Origin: Chitinophagaceae bacterium
GTDB taxonomy: Bacteria > Bacteroidota > Bacteroidia > Chitinophagales > Chitinophagaceae
Length of the DNA stretch: 47,392 bases
Reading direction: 5' to 3'
Assembly: GCA_025449645.1 (NCBI GenBank)
Contig: JANWIY010000036.1
Span: 1-47,392 of the forward strand
Part shown: piece by piece, positions 1 to 8,900 of the stretch
Layout: the number at the start of each line of letters is the position of its first letter
Position numbering within the stretch: position 1 is the first letter of the stretch
Program-made: the position numbers and the translations under genes
Notes under the pieces: model-generated
What the model was told of the DNA's origin: nothing
The model's input: the letters and a program-made list of their open reading frames with translations, nothing else
The model's database searches: none

Positions 1-1
1 C

Positions 2-265
2 GAAGCGGCAAAGCTTCGCTTGCGTCCTATCCTGATGACGTCCTTTGCGTTTGTTGTCGGCCTGCTCCCGCTAACCTGGGCTACCGGCGGATCTGCCCTC
101 GGCAATCGATCTATCGGAGCGGGCGCAGTAGGAGGGATGCTTACCGGAGTGGTCCTCGGCGTATTTATTATTCCGGTGCTCTTTGTGATCTTCCAGTTCC
201 TGCAGGAAAAAGTGGTCGGAAAACCAAAACCTCTCAGAACGAAATATGAGCTTAAATCAGAATGA
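2..265 (+). CDS. RND-family efflux pump inner-membrane subunit, C-terminal end (partial)
   Basis: This is the last 87 residues of a gene whose start lies left of the window; the frame is open to the first base. The residues EAAKLRLRPILMTS, followed by a long hydrophobic stretch with GVLGVFIIPVLF-like character, match the final two membrane helices of AcrB/MexB-type resistance-nodulation-division transporters. These pumps exchange protons for drugs or metabolites and work as trimers with a periplasmic adaptor and an outer-membrane channel. An outer-membrane channel gene starts about 33 bases downstream, so the two are almost certainly one operon. The adaptor gene, if present, lies outside the window. 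The substrate cannot be read from this fragment. The natural-product genes a few kilobases downstream make export of that product possible, but this is inference from position. Confidence 0.9.
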   Translation, partial: EAAKLRLRPILMTSFAFVVGLLPLTWATGGSALGNRSIGAGAVGGMLTGVVLGVFIIPVLFVIFQFLQEKVVGKPKPLRTKYELKSE

Positions 266-298
266 ACCATGGGGTGCTTAAAAGCCAGAAGAGATTGG

Positions 299-1720
299 AT
301 GAACACAACTGATTTTTTCAGATACCTTTTTTATTTTAGCCTGACGCTGTTTAGTGTTTCCTGCATTACAGGAAAGAATTACCATCGCCCTTCTCTCGCT
401 CTCCCCGGGAGCTTCGGTGAGCAAAAGAGTTATTCAGATACGAACAGCATTGCCGACCTGAGCTGGAAAGATTTTATTGCAGATCCGGAACTTCAGCAGC
501 TTATAGATAGCGGCATAAACAGGAATTACGATTTGCAACTCGCCTTGCAAAGGATCGGCATTGCATATGAACAGGTAAAGCAGGCGAAATTCCTGTGGTA
601 TCCTCAGGTTGATTTGCAGTTAAGCGGGCAAGTAGACCGGCTATCGGAGAATAGCCTGAATGGAATCAGCACGAATAGTTTCCTGGGAAAAAGTTATGTA
701 GAAGATTATCTCAGTCAGCTCAATTTGAGTTGGGAAATAGATATCTGGGGCAAGATCAGCCGCCAGAAGGAATCCGCACTGGCCTTATATCTTCAATCCT
801 ATGAAGCGGCAGAAGCCGTGCAGACACAGTTGGTTTCAGATATTGCGCAGGGGTTCTTTAACCTGCTTATGCTTGATCAGCAACTCAGGGTGACCAAAGA
901 AAACCTTGATCTGAATGAGCACTTTGTGCAGATGACCCGGCTGCTATACGATGCAGGTGAAGTTACTTACCTCGCCGTGCAACAGGCGGAGTCGCAGAAA
1001 CAATCCACTTCCCTGCTCATTCCGCAATTGGAACAAAACATTTCGATTCAGGAAAATGCCCTGCATGTCTTAACGGGAAGCCTGCCTGGTCCGGTGATGC
1101 GCCAGGATTCATTAAATGATTTACATTTCCAGGATACATTGTCTGCCGGCCTCCCTGTGGCCTTACTCAGCCGCAGACCCGATGTTCGTTCCAGCGAAAT
1201 GGCCTTGGTTTCTGCAAATGCTCAGGTAGGTATCAACCAGGCCAATATGTATCCCGCAATTAACATCACGGCTGGGGCAGGACTGGAATCTTTTAAAGCC
1301 AGCAACTGGTTTAATATTCCGAATTCTTTATTCGGAATTGCCACGGGAACGATCATTCAGCCCCTGTTCAGAAGAAGGGAATTAAAAACCCAGTATGAAA
1401 CGGCAAAGCTGCAAAGGGAAGAAGCCGTAATTCAATTCAGGCAATCTGTCCTCACCGCGGTTTCGGAAGTGAACAATGCGCTGGTGCAGATCGATAAGCT
1501 TAAAGAGCAGGAAACGCTCGCAACCGCCCAGACAGATACGCTGAAAGCTGCAGTATCCAATGCGCAATATTTGTTTCAAGCCGACATGGCCAATTATCTG
1601 GAAGTGGTTACTGCACAACAGAACGCTTTGCAGGCGCAACTGAATCTGGCTTCCATCAGGCGGCAGAAACTGGATGCGATTATTGAATTGTACAGGGCTT
1701 TAGGGGGAGGATGGAGATAA
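299..1720 (+). CDS. TolC/OprM-type outer-membrane efflux lipoprotein
   Basis: A 473-residue protein of the outer-membrane factor family, which forms the exit duct for RND pumps. The chosen start (299) gives a short lipoprotein signal peptide with the lipobox SVSC at about residues 19-22; an AG-rich ribosome-binding-like stretch lies 5 bases upstream. A start at 269 would add 10 residues before this signal. The family hallmarks are visible: the PDVRSSEMALVSANAQVG-type segment near residue 300 and two repeated coiled-coil halves rich in Leu, Gln and Ala. The length is normal for the NodT/OprM group. It follows the pump gene directly, so it should be the pump's partner. Nothing looks broken. Confidence in family is high; the transported compound is unknown. 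Confidence 0.92.
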   Translation: MNTTDFFRYLFYFSLTLFSVSCITGKNYHRPSLALPGSFGEQKSYSDTNSIADLSWKDFIADPELQQLIDSGINRNYDLQLALQRIGIAYEQVKQAKFLWYPQVDLQLSGQVDRLSENSLNGISTNSFLGKSYVEDYLSQLNLSWEIDIWGKISRQKESALALYLQSYEAAEAVQTQLVSDIAQGFFNLLMLDQQLRVTKENLDLNEHFVQMTRLLYDAGEVTYLAVQQAESQKQSTSLLIPQLEQNISIQENALHVLTGSLPGPVMRQDSLNDLHFQDTLSAGLPVALLSRRPDVRSSEMALVSANAQVGINQANMYPAINITAGAGLESFKASNWFNIPNSLFGIATGTIIQPLFRRRELKTQYETAKLQREEAVIQFRQSVLTAVSEVNNALVQIDKLKEQETLATAQTDTLKAAVSNAQYLFQADMANYLEVVTAQQNALQAQLNLASIRRQKLDAIIELYRALGGGWR

Positions 1721-1847
1721 GTGATAGGTTGATGATTGTCATGAGTTATGAATTATGAGTTATGAGTGATGAACTTCCGCTGCAAAAACAAGACAGATGC
1801 TGACTGTTACATTCACCCATACCTCACGACAACCATAAACCTAACTC
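1721..1847. repeat. Intergenic inverted repeat built of ATGAGTT-like heptamers
   Basis: Five consecutive 7-base units (ATGAGTT, ATGAATT, ATGAGTT, ATGAGTG, ATGAACT) occupy 1741-1775. Bases 1721-1750 are complementary to 1818-1847 at 24 of 30 positions, and part of the heptamer tract pairs with 1806-1820. The element therefore folds as a long imperfect hairpin that fills the gap between two convergent genes and reaches the stop codon of the cupin gene. It may act as a bidirectional terminator or be a mobile intergenic repeat. It resembles in design, but not in sequence, the octamer elements near 35.8 and 38.5 kb. Confidence 0.75.
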
Positions 1848-2719
1848 ATGAATTCCTGAAAGCTCAAGAACGGATGCAATAATCTTCCATAAAGATAAAT
1901 AAGCGGTGCTGCAACCGGACGGTGGTTCTTCCAGACTTTATATTCATCTTTCATAAACCGGTTCCAGTTTGTTCCATTGAGTTGGGCCCGGCCGAGTGTT
2001 ATACAGGGCTCATGAATTTTAGTAGTGTGCCACCACCCGCAGGGGAAGAATAAAGTTTCCCCTTCATTCACTGTAACAACAACTGACCTTGCTTCACGGA
2101 ATAATGGGAATTGTGTATAGTCGGGATTCCATACATCCACAGATGAGAATTTAGGGTTATCCTTTTTCGGATACATATACTTATTCTGATCCGGGCCATA
2201 AAGGAAAAACTCTTTTGATCCATATACCTGCGTGATCTGCGTATTCATGTATAGCGCATCAAAATGCAGAAAAGGAAAAGCAGAGCCCCGCCCACCTAAA
2301 AAAAGTTCATAAATTTCTGTTCCGTATATCATTGACCGCGGAACCAGCGGGTGGTTAATGCGGTCTACTTTTCCAAATGAGATATCCGGGCGCATTTCTT
2401 TCAGCAATTCGGGAAAACTCCTTTCTACGTTGAAACTGAAAGGATAGGGAGCAGGATTTTCCGCGGATGCGCTCAACATCCGGTCAACAAAATCAGCCAT
2501 ATTGTAGGTAACTCCCTTGACTTCCCTGGTGAGATGGCCGTATTTTTCTTTGAAAAAAGCAGGTGTGAATTTCCCAATGGCACTCCATTTACTTACTGCA
2601 TCTGTAAGGACCACTGGTATCGCCGGCTTCACATATTCTTCAATCAGCTCTTTGCGGGTAAGGTTCGACCGTTTGTCAACGGCAGTAAGTGTTCTGCTAT
2701 CAATGGAGGGTTTGGACAT
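1841..2719 (-). CDS. Cupin_8/JmjC-like putative Fe(II)/2-oxoglutarate hydroxylase (paralogue 1)
   Basis: A 292-residue protein of the cupin-like JmjC group (FIH/JMJD5-like). The iron-binding triad is intact: His152 and Asp154 in FLHFD, and His231 in GWWHTT. A GSKEFFLYGP strand follows the first motif, as in other family members. Enzymes of this fold hydroxylate amino acids, peptides or small molecules using Fe(II), oxygen and 2-oxoglutarate. No signal peptide is seen, so it should be cytoplasmic. It is clearly homologous along its length to the protein encoded at 4984-5820 (shared VKG-TY, APYP, ITQ-YG and GETLF-P blocks), and the two flank the amidase gene. It is transcribed away from the biosynthetic operon. 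The substrate is unknown; a role in tailoring the nearby peptide is possible but unproven. Confidence 0.8.
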   Translation of the reverse strand: MSKPSIDSRTLTAVDKRSNLTRKELIEEYVKPAIPVVLTDAVSKWSAIGKFTPAFFKEKYGHLTREVKGVTYNMADFVDRMLSASAENPAPYPFSFNVERSFPELLKEMRPDISFGKVDRINHPLVPRSMIYGTEIYELFLGGRGSAFPFLHFDALYMNTQITQVYGSKEFFLYGPDQNKYMYPKKDNPKFSSVDVWNPDYTQFPLFREARSVVVTVNEGETLFFPCGWWHTTKIHEPCITLGRAQLNGTNWNRFMKDEYKVWKNHRPVAAPLIYLYGRLLHPFLSFQEFMS

Positions 2720-3030
2720 ACTTGTGCGGTTTAGGCATATACTCTTCGGCTTCCATCAAAAGCATTGGATTCTTGTTTTTAAGAGAAGTTTTAACGTCGT
2801 AGATACTTAGAAAAGTCCACAACAGCTAAAAGTAATTTTTTTGCCTGAAATTTAAAAATTTTTCCGCTACAACTCTGCCGCATAAAGGGTTATATTCTGC
2901 CCATCCGTGAACCGGTCTAAGAATCTGCGACAGTCTTTCGTTATAAGCAAATCATATTTTTCAGAAAGAATGCTGCATGTTCAAATGCACGATCTACTTC
3001 CATTATCTTAATTTTAATCAAATAACGCTT
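2720..3030. other. Divergent intergenic region between cupin and amidase genes
   Basis: An AT-rich 311-base gap between two divergently transcribed genes, so it should hold promoters for both. I found no convincing pair of Bacteroidota promoter boxes (TTTG and TAnnTTTG at 19-21 bases), no riboswitch and no open reading frame worth calling. An in-frame extension of the amidase to 2977 exists but would place 18 residues in front of a good signal peptide. Confidence 0.5.
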
Positions 3031-4650
3031 ATGAACAGAAGAAAATTTTTGCAAACGGGTTCCCTGACAGGCATCGGTCTTACGACTGCCGGCCTCGGAT
3101 CACTCAGGGCGTCCGAATTAAAACCAGAAGATCGTGGAGCGTCCGCAGGACCTCCTGCATTTAGCCTTGAAGAAATTTCCATAGGCGATTTGCAGAAGAA
3201 AATGCAACTGAATGAAGCAACATCTGTATCAATAACGCAAGCCTATCTCGATCGCATAAAGCAAATTGATAAGCAGGGACCAAAACTCAATGCCGTGATT
3301 GAAATCAATCCCGACGCCATCACAATAGCTGAGCGTATGGACAATGAAAGAAAACAGGGAAAGATAAGAAGTGCCCTGCACGGAATTCCTATCCTGGTAA
3401 AAGACAATATCAATACCGGGGATCAGCAAATGACAACGGCAGGTTCGGTGGCACTGTTGGGCAACAAAGCAAAAGAAGATGCATTTATTATGAATCGGCT
3501 TCGCGAGGCCGGCGTGGTTTTACTGGGAAAAACAAACCTCAGCGAATGGGCGAATTTCCGTTGCTCCCATTCCACCAGCGCATGGAGCAGCCGGGGCGGA
3601 CAAACGAAATGCCCTTATATCCTGGACAGAAATCCCTCGGGATCCAGCGCCGGGTCCGGTTCCGCTGCTGCAGCTAATCTTTGTACGGTTAGTGTGGGGA
3701 CCGAAACAGATGGCTCGATCGTTTCGCCCGCCTCTGTTAACGGATTAGTCGGCATAAAACCGACTGTGGGCTTATGGAGCCGCACGGGCATCATTCCTAT
3801 TTCCGCAACACAGGATACGGCAGGCCCTATGGCCCGAACCGTAACGGATGCTGCCATATTACTCGGCGGCGGTACAGGTGAAGATCCTCTGGATCACGCG
3901 ACCCTTAATAATAATGGGAAAGGATTAAAGGATTATAGTTCTTTTCTTACCCGCGACGGGTTAAGAGGGAAACGTGTGGGATTGGAGAAATCCCATCTGG
4001 AGGGCAATCCATTTCTTGTTGCGCTGATTCGGGACGCTATAAAAGTATTGGAATCTCAGGGTGCAACGGTGGTCGAAGTGGACGTTCTGGGTCCGCTCAA
4101 AGCTTTGGGAAATGCGGAATTCCAGGTATTGCTGTATGAATTCAAAGACGGACTCAATCGGTATCTGGCTTCATCCCCGGCCAATGTTAAGTCGCTGAAG
4201 GAAGTGATCATTTTTAATCTTGCCAATGAATCTGTGACCATGCCATATTTCAATCAGGATACGCTTATTGAAAGTAATGGTAAAGGCAATCTGGATAGCA
4301 AAGAATACATGGACGCTCTTGCAAAGACTACCGGATTCCGCCAGACCATCAGGGACCTCATAACAACAAATAAACTTGATGCTCTCACGGGTATTACCAA
4401 CGGGGCTGCCTGCTGCATCGACCTGGTGAATGGGGACTATGACAACGGACCTTCATTGTCAACCCCGGCAGCCATTACCGGCTTCCCTCATATTACGGTC
4501 CCGATGGGCCAGGTGCATGGATTACCTGTCGGCATCTCTTTTTACGGTGATGCATATTCGGAGCCGGCCTTGATCTCTATGGCATTTGCATATGAACAGG
4601 CTTCCCTTCATAGAAGGAAACCGGCTTTTCAGCAGGATCTCGTATCCTAG
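3031..4650 (+). CDS. Secreted amidase-signature-family hydrolase
   Basis: A 539-residue amidase of the amidase signature family, which hydrolyses amide bonds using a Ser-cisSer-Lys triad. The three residues are present: Lys124 in LVKDN, cis-Ser205 in the Ser/Gly-rich NPSGSSAGS block, and nucleophile Ser229 in TETDGSI. The start at 3031 gives an N-terminus MNRRKFLQTG followed by a hydrophobic Gly/Leu-rich stretch, a Tat-like or Sec signal peptide, so the enzyme probably acts in the periplasm. Length and motif spacing are normal. It lies between two paralogous cupin hydroxylase genes and 1.3 kb before a peptide synthetase operon. It could release or mature a peptide, or simply scavenge amides; the sequence does not decide this. 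Confidence 0.88.
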   Translation: MNRRKFLQTGSLTGIGLTTAGLGSLRASELKPEDRGASAGPPAFSLEEISIGDLQKKMQLNEATSVSITQAYLDRIKQIDKQGPKLNAVIEINPDAITIAERMDNERKQGKIRSALHGIPILVKDNINTGDQQMTTAGSVALLGNKAKEDAFIMNRLREAGVVLLGKTNLSEWANFRCSHSTSAWSSRGGQTKCPYILDRNPSGSSAGSGSAAAANLCTVSVGTETDGSIVSPASVNGLVGIKPTVGLWSRTGIIPISATQDTAGPMARTVTDAAILLGGGTGEDPLDHATLNNNGKGLKDYSSFLTRDGLRGKRVGLEKSHLEGNPFLVALIRDAIKVLESQGATVVEVDVLGPLKALGNAEFQVLLYEFKDGLNRYLASSPANVKSLKEVIIFNLANESVTMPYFNQDTLIESNGKGNLDSKEYMDALAKTTGFRQTIRDLITTNKLDALTGITNGAACCIDLVNGDYDNGPSLSTPAAITGFPHITVPMGQVHGLPVGISFYGDAYSEPALISMAFAYEQASLHRRKPAFQQDLVS

Positions 4651-4983
4651 AATTCTAATTTGTCATTTCCTGGGGACCCCGGCAGCGGCCTGTTTTTTCC
4701 GCAATTTTAGGCTTTAAAATTTGGTATTCCTGACCGTTTTCGGACGGTCGGATAGGAAGGTTTTTAATCGTTATATTATATATAAATTTACAGTGTAAAA
4801 GGTTAATTGTAAATTGATTGACCATTGATGACAAGGAGGGTTGAAGAGATCCCGGATCATTCAAAAACCCTGGCCAAATGTGTTCGGTGGAAATTCCATT
4901 GACTAATGGTTTCTAATTCTATGATTATCTGAAAAATATGTTTAATTTGGCTCTGTTTGTTTTGAATTATAAACCCCTTTTTC
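4651..4983. other. Intergenic region after amidase, with one weak hairpin
   Basis: A 333-base AT-rich gap. At 4732-4749 the arms GACCGT and ACGGTC enclose a 6-base loop, and a TTTTT run follows about 12 bases later; this could be a weak terminator for the amidase gene. The second half probably carries the promoter of the cupin gene, but no clear boxes are seen. A 69-codon minus-strand reading frame here has no recognisable features and is probably chance. Confidence 0.35.
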
Positions 4984-5820
4984 ATGGAAGTTAAAAGAGT
5001 GGGGGATATCTCCCAGGAAGAATTCATGAATGAATTTTATCTGAAAGGTATTCCTGTGGTATTTGAAAATGCATCAAGGGTCTGGAAAGCGAAAGGCCTT
5101 TTTAGTCCGGATTGGTTTCGTGAAAATTTTGGTAATCGCAGCACCGACGTGAAAGGAACAACTTATACCATGCGTGAGATCATGGACATGGTTGAATCCA
5201 GTTCCGAATCCAAACCCGCTCCTTATCCTTGTATTTTCGATATTCTTGAAACACTTCCAGAACTGCTTCCCCTGCTTGAGCCGCTTGACTTGAATTATGC
5301 AAAGCCAAACTGGCTGAGGACAAAATGGTTTAGCCGAGGACATTGGGGAAGCGCCACCGAGGTCTTTATAGGAGGCCCAGGGGGTAAGTTTCCTTATCTG
5401 CATCTCGATTACTACCATCTCAATGCCTGGATAACCCAGCTTTACGGGGAGAAAAGATTTACAGTTTTTCCACGAGGCCAGGAGCAATTGCTCTATCCAA
5501 AAGCCGACGATCCCTGGCGCTCAGAACTTAATATTTTTGAACCCGATTTTGAGAAATTTCCGCTTTATAAAGAAGCGACACCAATTCATTTTACTGTAGG
5601 GCCCGGAGAAACATTATTTATTCCCTTCGGCACCTGGCACACGGCCTATTCTCTAACGCCAACGATTTCTGTTGCTTTTGATCAGCTCAATCGCAAAAAT
5701 TATAAGGATTTTTTGAAAGACGTCTGGGAATTCAGAAAAAAAGACAGTAAGCTGAAGGCGGTGGCCACATATTCGTATGCCTGGCTGGCCGGCCAATCCT
5801 GCAGGATTACCGAAGGCTGA
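4984..5820 (+). CDS. Cupin_8/JmjC-like putative Fe(II)/2-oxoglutarate hydroxylase (paralogue 2)
   Basis: A 278-residue cytoplasmic protein of the same JmjC-like cupin group as the one at 1841-2719. The facial triad is complete: His140 and Asp142 in YLHLD, and His219 in GTWHT. The two paralogues keep the same order of conserved blocks but differ around the active site (LHFDALYMNTQ against LHLDYYHLNAW), which suggests different substrates or positions of attack. This copy lies on the same strand as the peptide synthetase operon, 141 bases upstream of it, and so is the better candidate for a dedicated tailoring hydroxylase, for example on a proline- or valine-derived unit. That role is inference. 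A hairpin in the gap to the synthetase gene could end or attenuate its transcript. Confidence 0.8.
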   Translation: MEVKRVGDISQEEFMNEFYLKGIPVVFENASRVWKAKGLFSPDWFRENFGNRSTDVKGTTYTMREIMDMVESSSESKPAPYPCIFDILETLPELLPLLEPLDLNYAKPNWLRTKWFSRGHWGSATEVFIGGPGGKFPYLHLDYYHLNAWITQLYGEKRFTVFPRGQEQLLYPKADDPWRSELNIFEPDFEKFPLYKEATPIHFTVGPGETLFIPFGTWHTAYSLTPTISVAFDQLNRKNYKDFLKDVWEFRKKDSKLKAVATYSYAWLAGQSCRITEG

Positions 5821-5859
5821 TGATAATTCCATATCCGGAAAACACCTGCTTTTAATAGG

Positions 5860-5889
5860 ATCACCCCACCCGGGTTGCCGGGGAGTGAT
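5860..5889 (+). promoter_or_regulatory. Hairpin between cupin and synthetase genes (terminator or attenuator?)
   Basis: The arms ATCACCCC and GGGGAGTGAT can pair (one bulged base) around a GC-rich loop, followed by an ATTTAAT stretch. It lies 40 bases after the cupin stop and about 72 bases before the synthetase start. There is no strong T-run, so an intrinsic terminator is not certain; a structured 5' leader for the large mRNA is an alternative. Confidence 0.35.
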
Positions 5890-5961
5890 ATTTAATCTAT
5901 AACCCGAAGAAAATGCCAGATTTTCGTTACTTGCTAAAAAATAACCTTATACCTCCGAGCC

Positions 5962-8900
5962 ATGGGTGTGATTGAATTTTCTTTCAGGAATAAGGAGGGC
6001 GGGGCAAAAGAATTTGTACAAACGCTTTTTTACCCCCATGTTGATCAGACACCTGATGCTGTTGCCGTGCGTCATGGGAAAAATATTCTTACATATGCGC
6101 AACTTGAACAGCAATCCACAACACTTGCAGCAGCAATCCTGAAACATTCACCTTCTTCTGCCATCATCGGTGTAAGTATTACCCGGAATACGCAAATGAT
6201 CGTTGCTGTGCTTGCTATTTTAAAATCGGGTAAGGCGTATCTGCCAATAGACCCCGAATATCCCGCAGATCGTTTGAAGCAAATGATTGGGGATTCCGGT
6301 ATTGATTTATGTATCTGCCTTCCCGAAGAAGCAGACCTCTTTGAATCCCGGGGTCTTCATAGTATCGATCCCTCCGCCCCGACCGGTATCCGCTTCTCCG
6401 GCACGCCCACTTTCACTCAGGGCAGCCTGGCTTATATCCTATTCACGTCCGGATCAACTGGCAAGCCTAAAGGCGTTAGCATGGGTCATGCAGCACTTGC
6501 TAACCTTTTAATCTGGCAACAAAAGAATTCGAAATCTGCAGCAGGAACAAATACGCTTCAGTTTGCACCATTGAGTTTTGATGTTTCATTTCAGGAAATA
6601 TTTTCAACGCTGAGTACCGGAGGAACCCTGGTACTTATTGATGACGACCTGAGACTGGACCCGCAGCAGTTGCTTCGTTTCATCAGAGATGAATCCATTC
6701 ACCGCATTTTTGTTCCTTTTGTAGCGCTTCAGTATCTCACGGAAGCTGCAGACGCCATAAATCTTTTTCCGGGTTCGTTGCAGGAAGTGATTACAGCCGG
6801 CGAGCAACTCAAGGTTACACGTCAGGTGATCCGTTTTTTTAAGGCATTGCCGGATTGCGTTTTATTTAATCAGTATGGCCCTACTGAGTGCCATGTAGTT
6901 TCGGCCCTCAAGCTGGATGGGGACCCCGAGAGCTGGCCTCAGCTCCCTTCCATCGGGAAACCTATTGATCATTGCTCAATATATATTTTAGATGAAAAGG
7001 GAAGGCAAATTCCTGCCGGAGAGGTAGGTGAACTTTGCATCGGCGGATTATGTGTTGCTGAGGGATATCTCAATCGTCCGGAGTTAACAGCTGAAAAATT
7101 TGTTCTGTGGCAGGATCCTCAGGCAGGCCCTGTAAGAATTTATAAGACCGGCGATATTGCCAAATACACAAAGGAAGGTAATATAGAATTTTTGGGAAGA
7201 AGGGACGACCAGGTTAAGATCCGCGGCTACCGTGTTGAGCCGGGCGAGATTGAGGTTTTACTCAGCGCAAATGCAGGTATCCGACAGGCTGTGGTGATGG
7301 CCAGGGAAGATTTACCCGGACAATTACGGCTGGTCGCTTACCTCGTTTCCTCCGACGGCCAAAAAAACACAGCACTCTTAAGAAAGGCCCTGAATGAGCA
7401 GGTTCCTGATTATATGATTCCGTCTGCTTTCGTTTGGCTTAATGAACTGCCGAAAACTTCCAGCGGGAAGGTGGACAAACGTGCATTGCCTAAACCGGAC
7501 AATAAAAGACCGGATCTGCCGGTCCTGTTTAAAGCGCCAGCAACAAATACAGAAAAAATTATTAGTTCGGTTTGGCTTGGCCTATTGCCATACGACCGGA
7601 TCGGAGCAGATGATAATTTTTTTGAGCTGGGTGGCAATTCCCTGCTGGCAGTAAAAACAGTTTCCGTTTTACAACTGCAGCATCAGCTTCGATTGCCCGT
7701 TACCAGGATCTATCAGGGCCCGACAATTCGCAGCATCGCGGCTTTCCTTGATGGCGTTTCGGAAAAATCCGCCACGACTGGTAGAAATAAATTCCGCGGC
7801 GACGCGGCTGGGCAGGACGCCGGAAACTACGATATCGCGGTCATTGCCATGGCGGCCCGTTTTCCCGGAGCACAAACTATTGAAGAATTCTGGGAGGTTT
7901 TGAAAGAAGGCCGGGAGACCGTTTCTTTTTTTACCAAAGAAGAATTGGACCCTTCAGTTCCTCCATCCCTGGCCAATGATCCGGATTATGTGCGGGCGCG
8001 CGGTATCATTTCGGATACAAAAAGTTTTGATTCGGCTTTTTTCGGGATAAATCCCAAACTGGCTGACCTGATGGATCCCCAGCAAAGGATCTTCCTTGAA
8101 ATTGCCTGGGAAACGCTGGAAAAAGCGGGATACCTGCCTTCGGGTTATCACGGATCCATTGGCGTTTTTGCGGGTTCCGGAAATAATTCCTATTATCTGA
8201 ATAATGTTCTCAGTCGCCGCGACCTGGTAGAAAGAATGGGCGCGTTCCAGGTAATGACCTACAATGAAAAGGACTATATAGCATCCCGTACTGCTTTTAC
8301 ACTGGATCTGAAAGGGCCCGCTGTAAGTGTACACTCTGCCTGCTCAACTTCGTTGCTGGCTATTGCAGAAGCAGTGGACAGCCTCCGTAATGGCCAGTGT
8401 GATATTGCTCTCGCCGGGGGTGCATCTATTACCGTACCGCTTAAAAGCGGACATATTTACCAGGAAGGGGCAATGTTCAGCCGGGATGGCCACACAAGAC
8501 CATTTGATGCCGATGCACGCGGTACCGTTTTCAGCGATGGTGCAGGCATTGTATTATTAAAACCAAAACCGGCTGCTGAACGCGACGGGGATAAAATTTG
8601 GGCCCTGATAAAAGGCGTTGGTATCAATAATGATGGCGGAGGGAAAGGAAGTTTTACCGCACCCAGCGCTTCTGGCCAGGCCGGCGCTATCCGCATGGCA
8701 TTGGAAGATGGAACTGTGGACCCGTCCACACTTGGTTACATCGAAGCACATGGAACGGCAACGCCGCTCGGTGATCCGATCGAGATGGAGGGATTGAATC
8801 TGGCATTTGGAAAACAGGACAAATCCGGGTATTGCGCCCTCGGCTCAGTCAAAAGCAATATGGGACACCTTACGGCAGCAGCAGGCGTGGCCGGGTTGAT

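Noticed and set aside
4655-4864. 69-codon minus-strand reading frame in the gap after the amidase
   Set aside because: No start signal, no recognisable composition and it spans a probable terminator hairpin.
5962-7500. Loading domain as a fatty-acyl-AMP ligase as in iturin/mycosubtilin
   Set aside because: The pocket and GPTE/GEQL regions match amino-acid A domains, with a proline-like code, and an A10 Lys is present.
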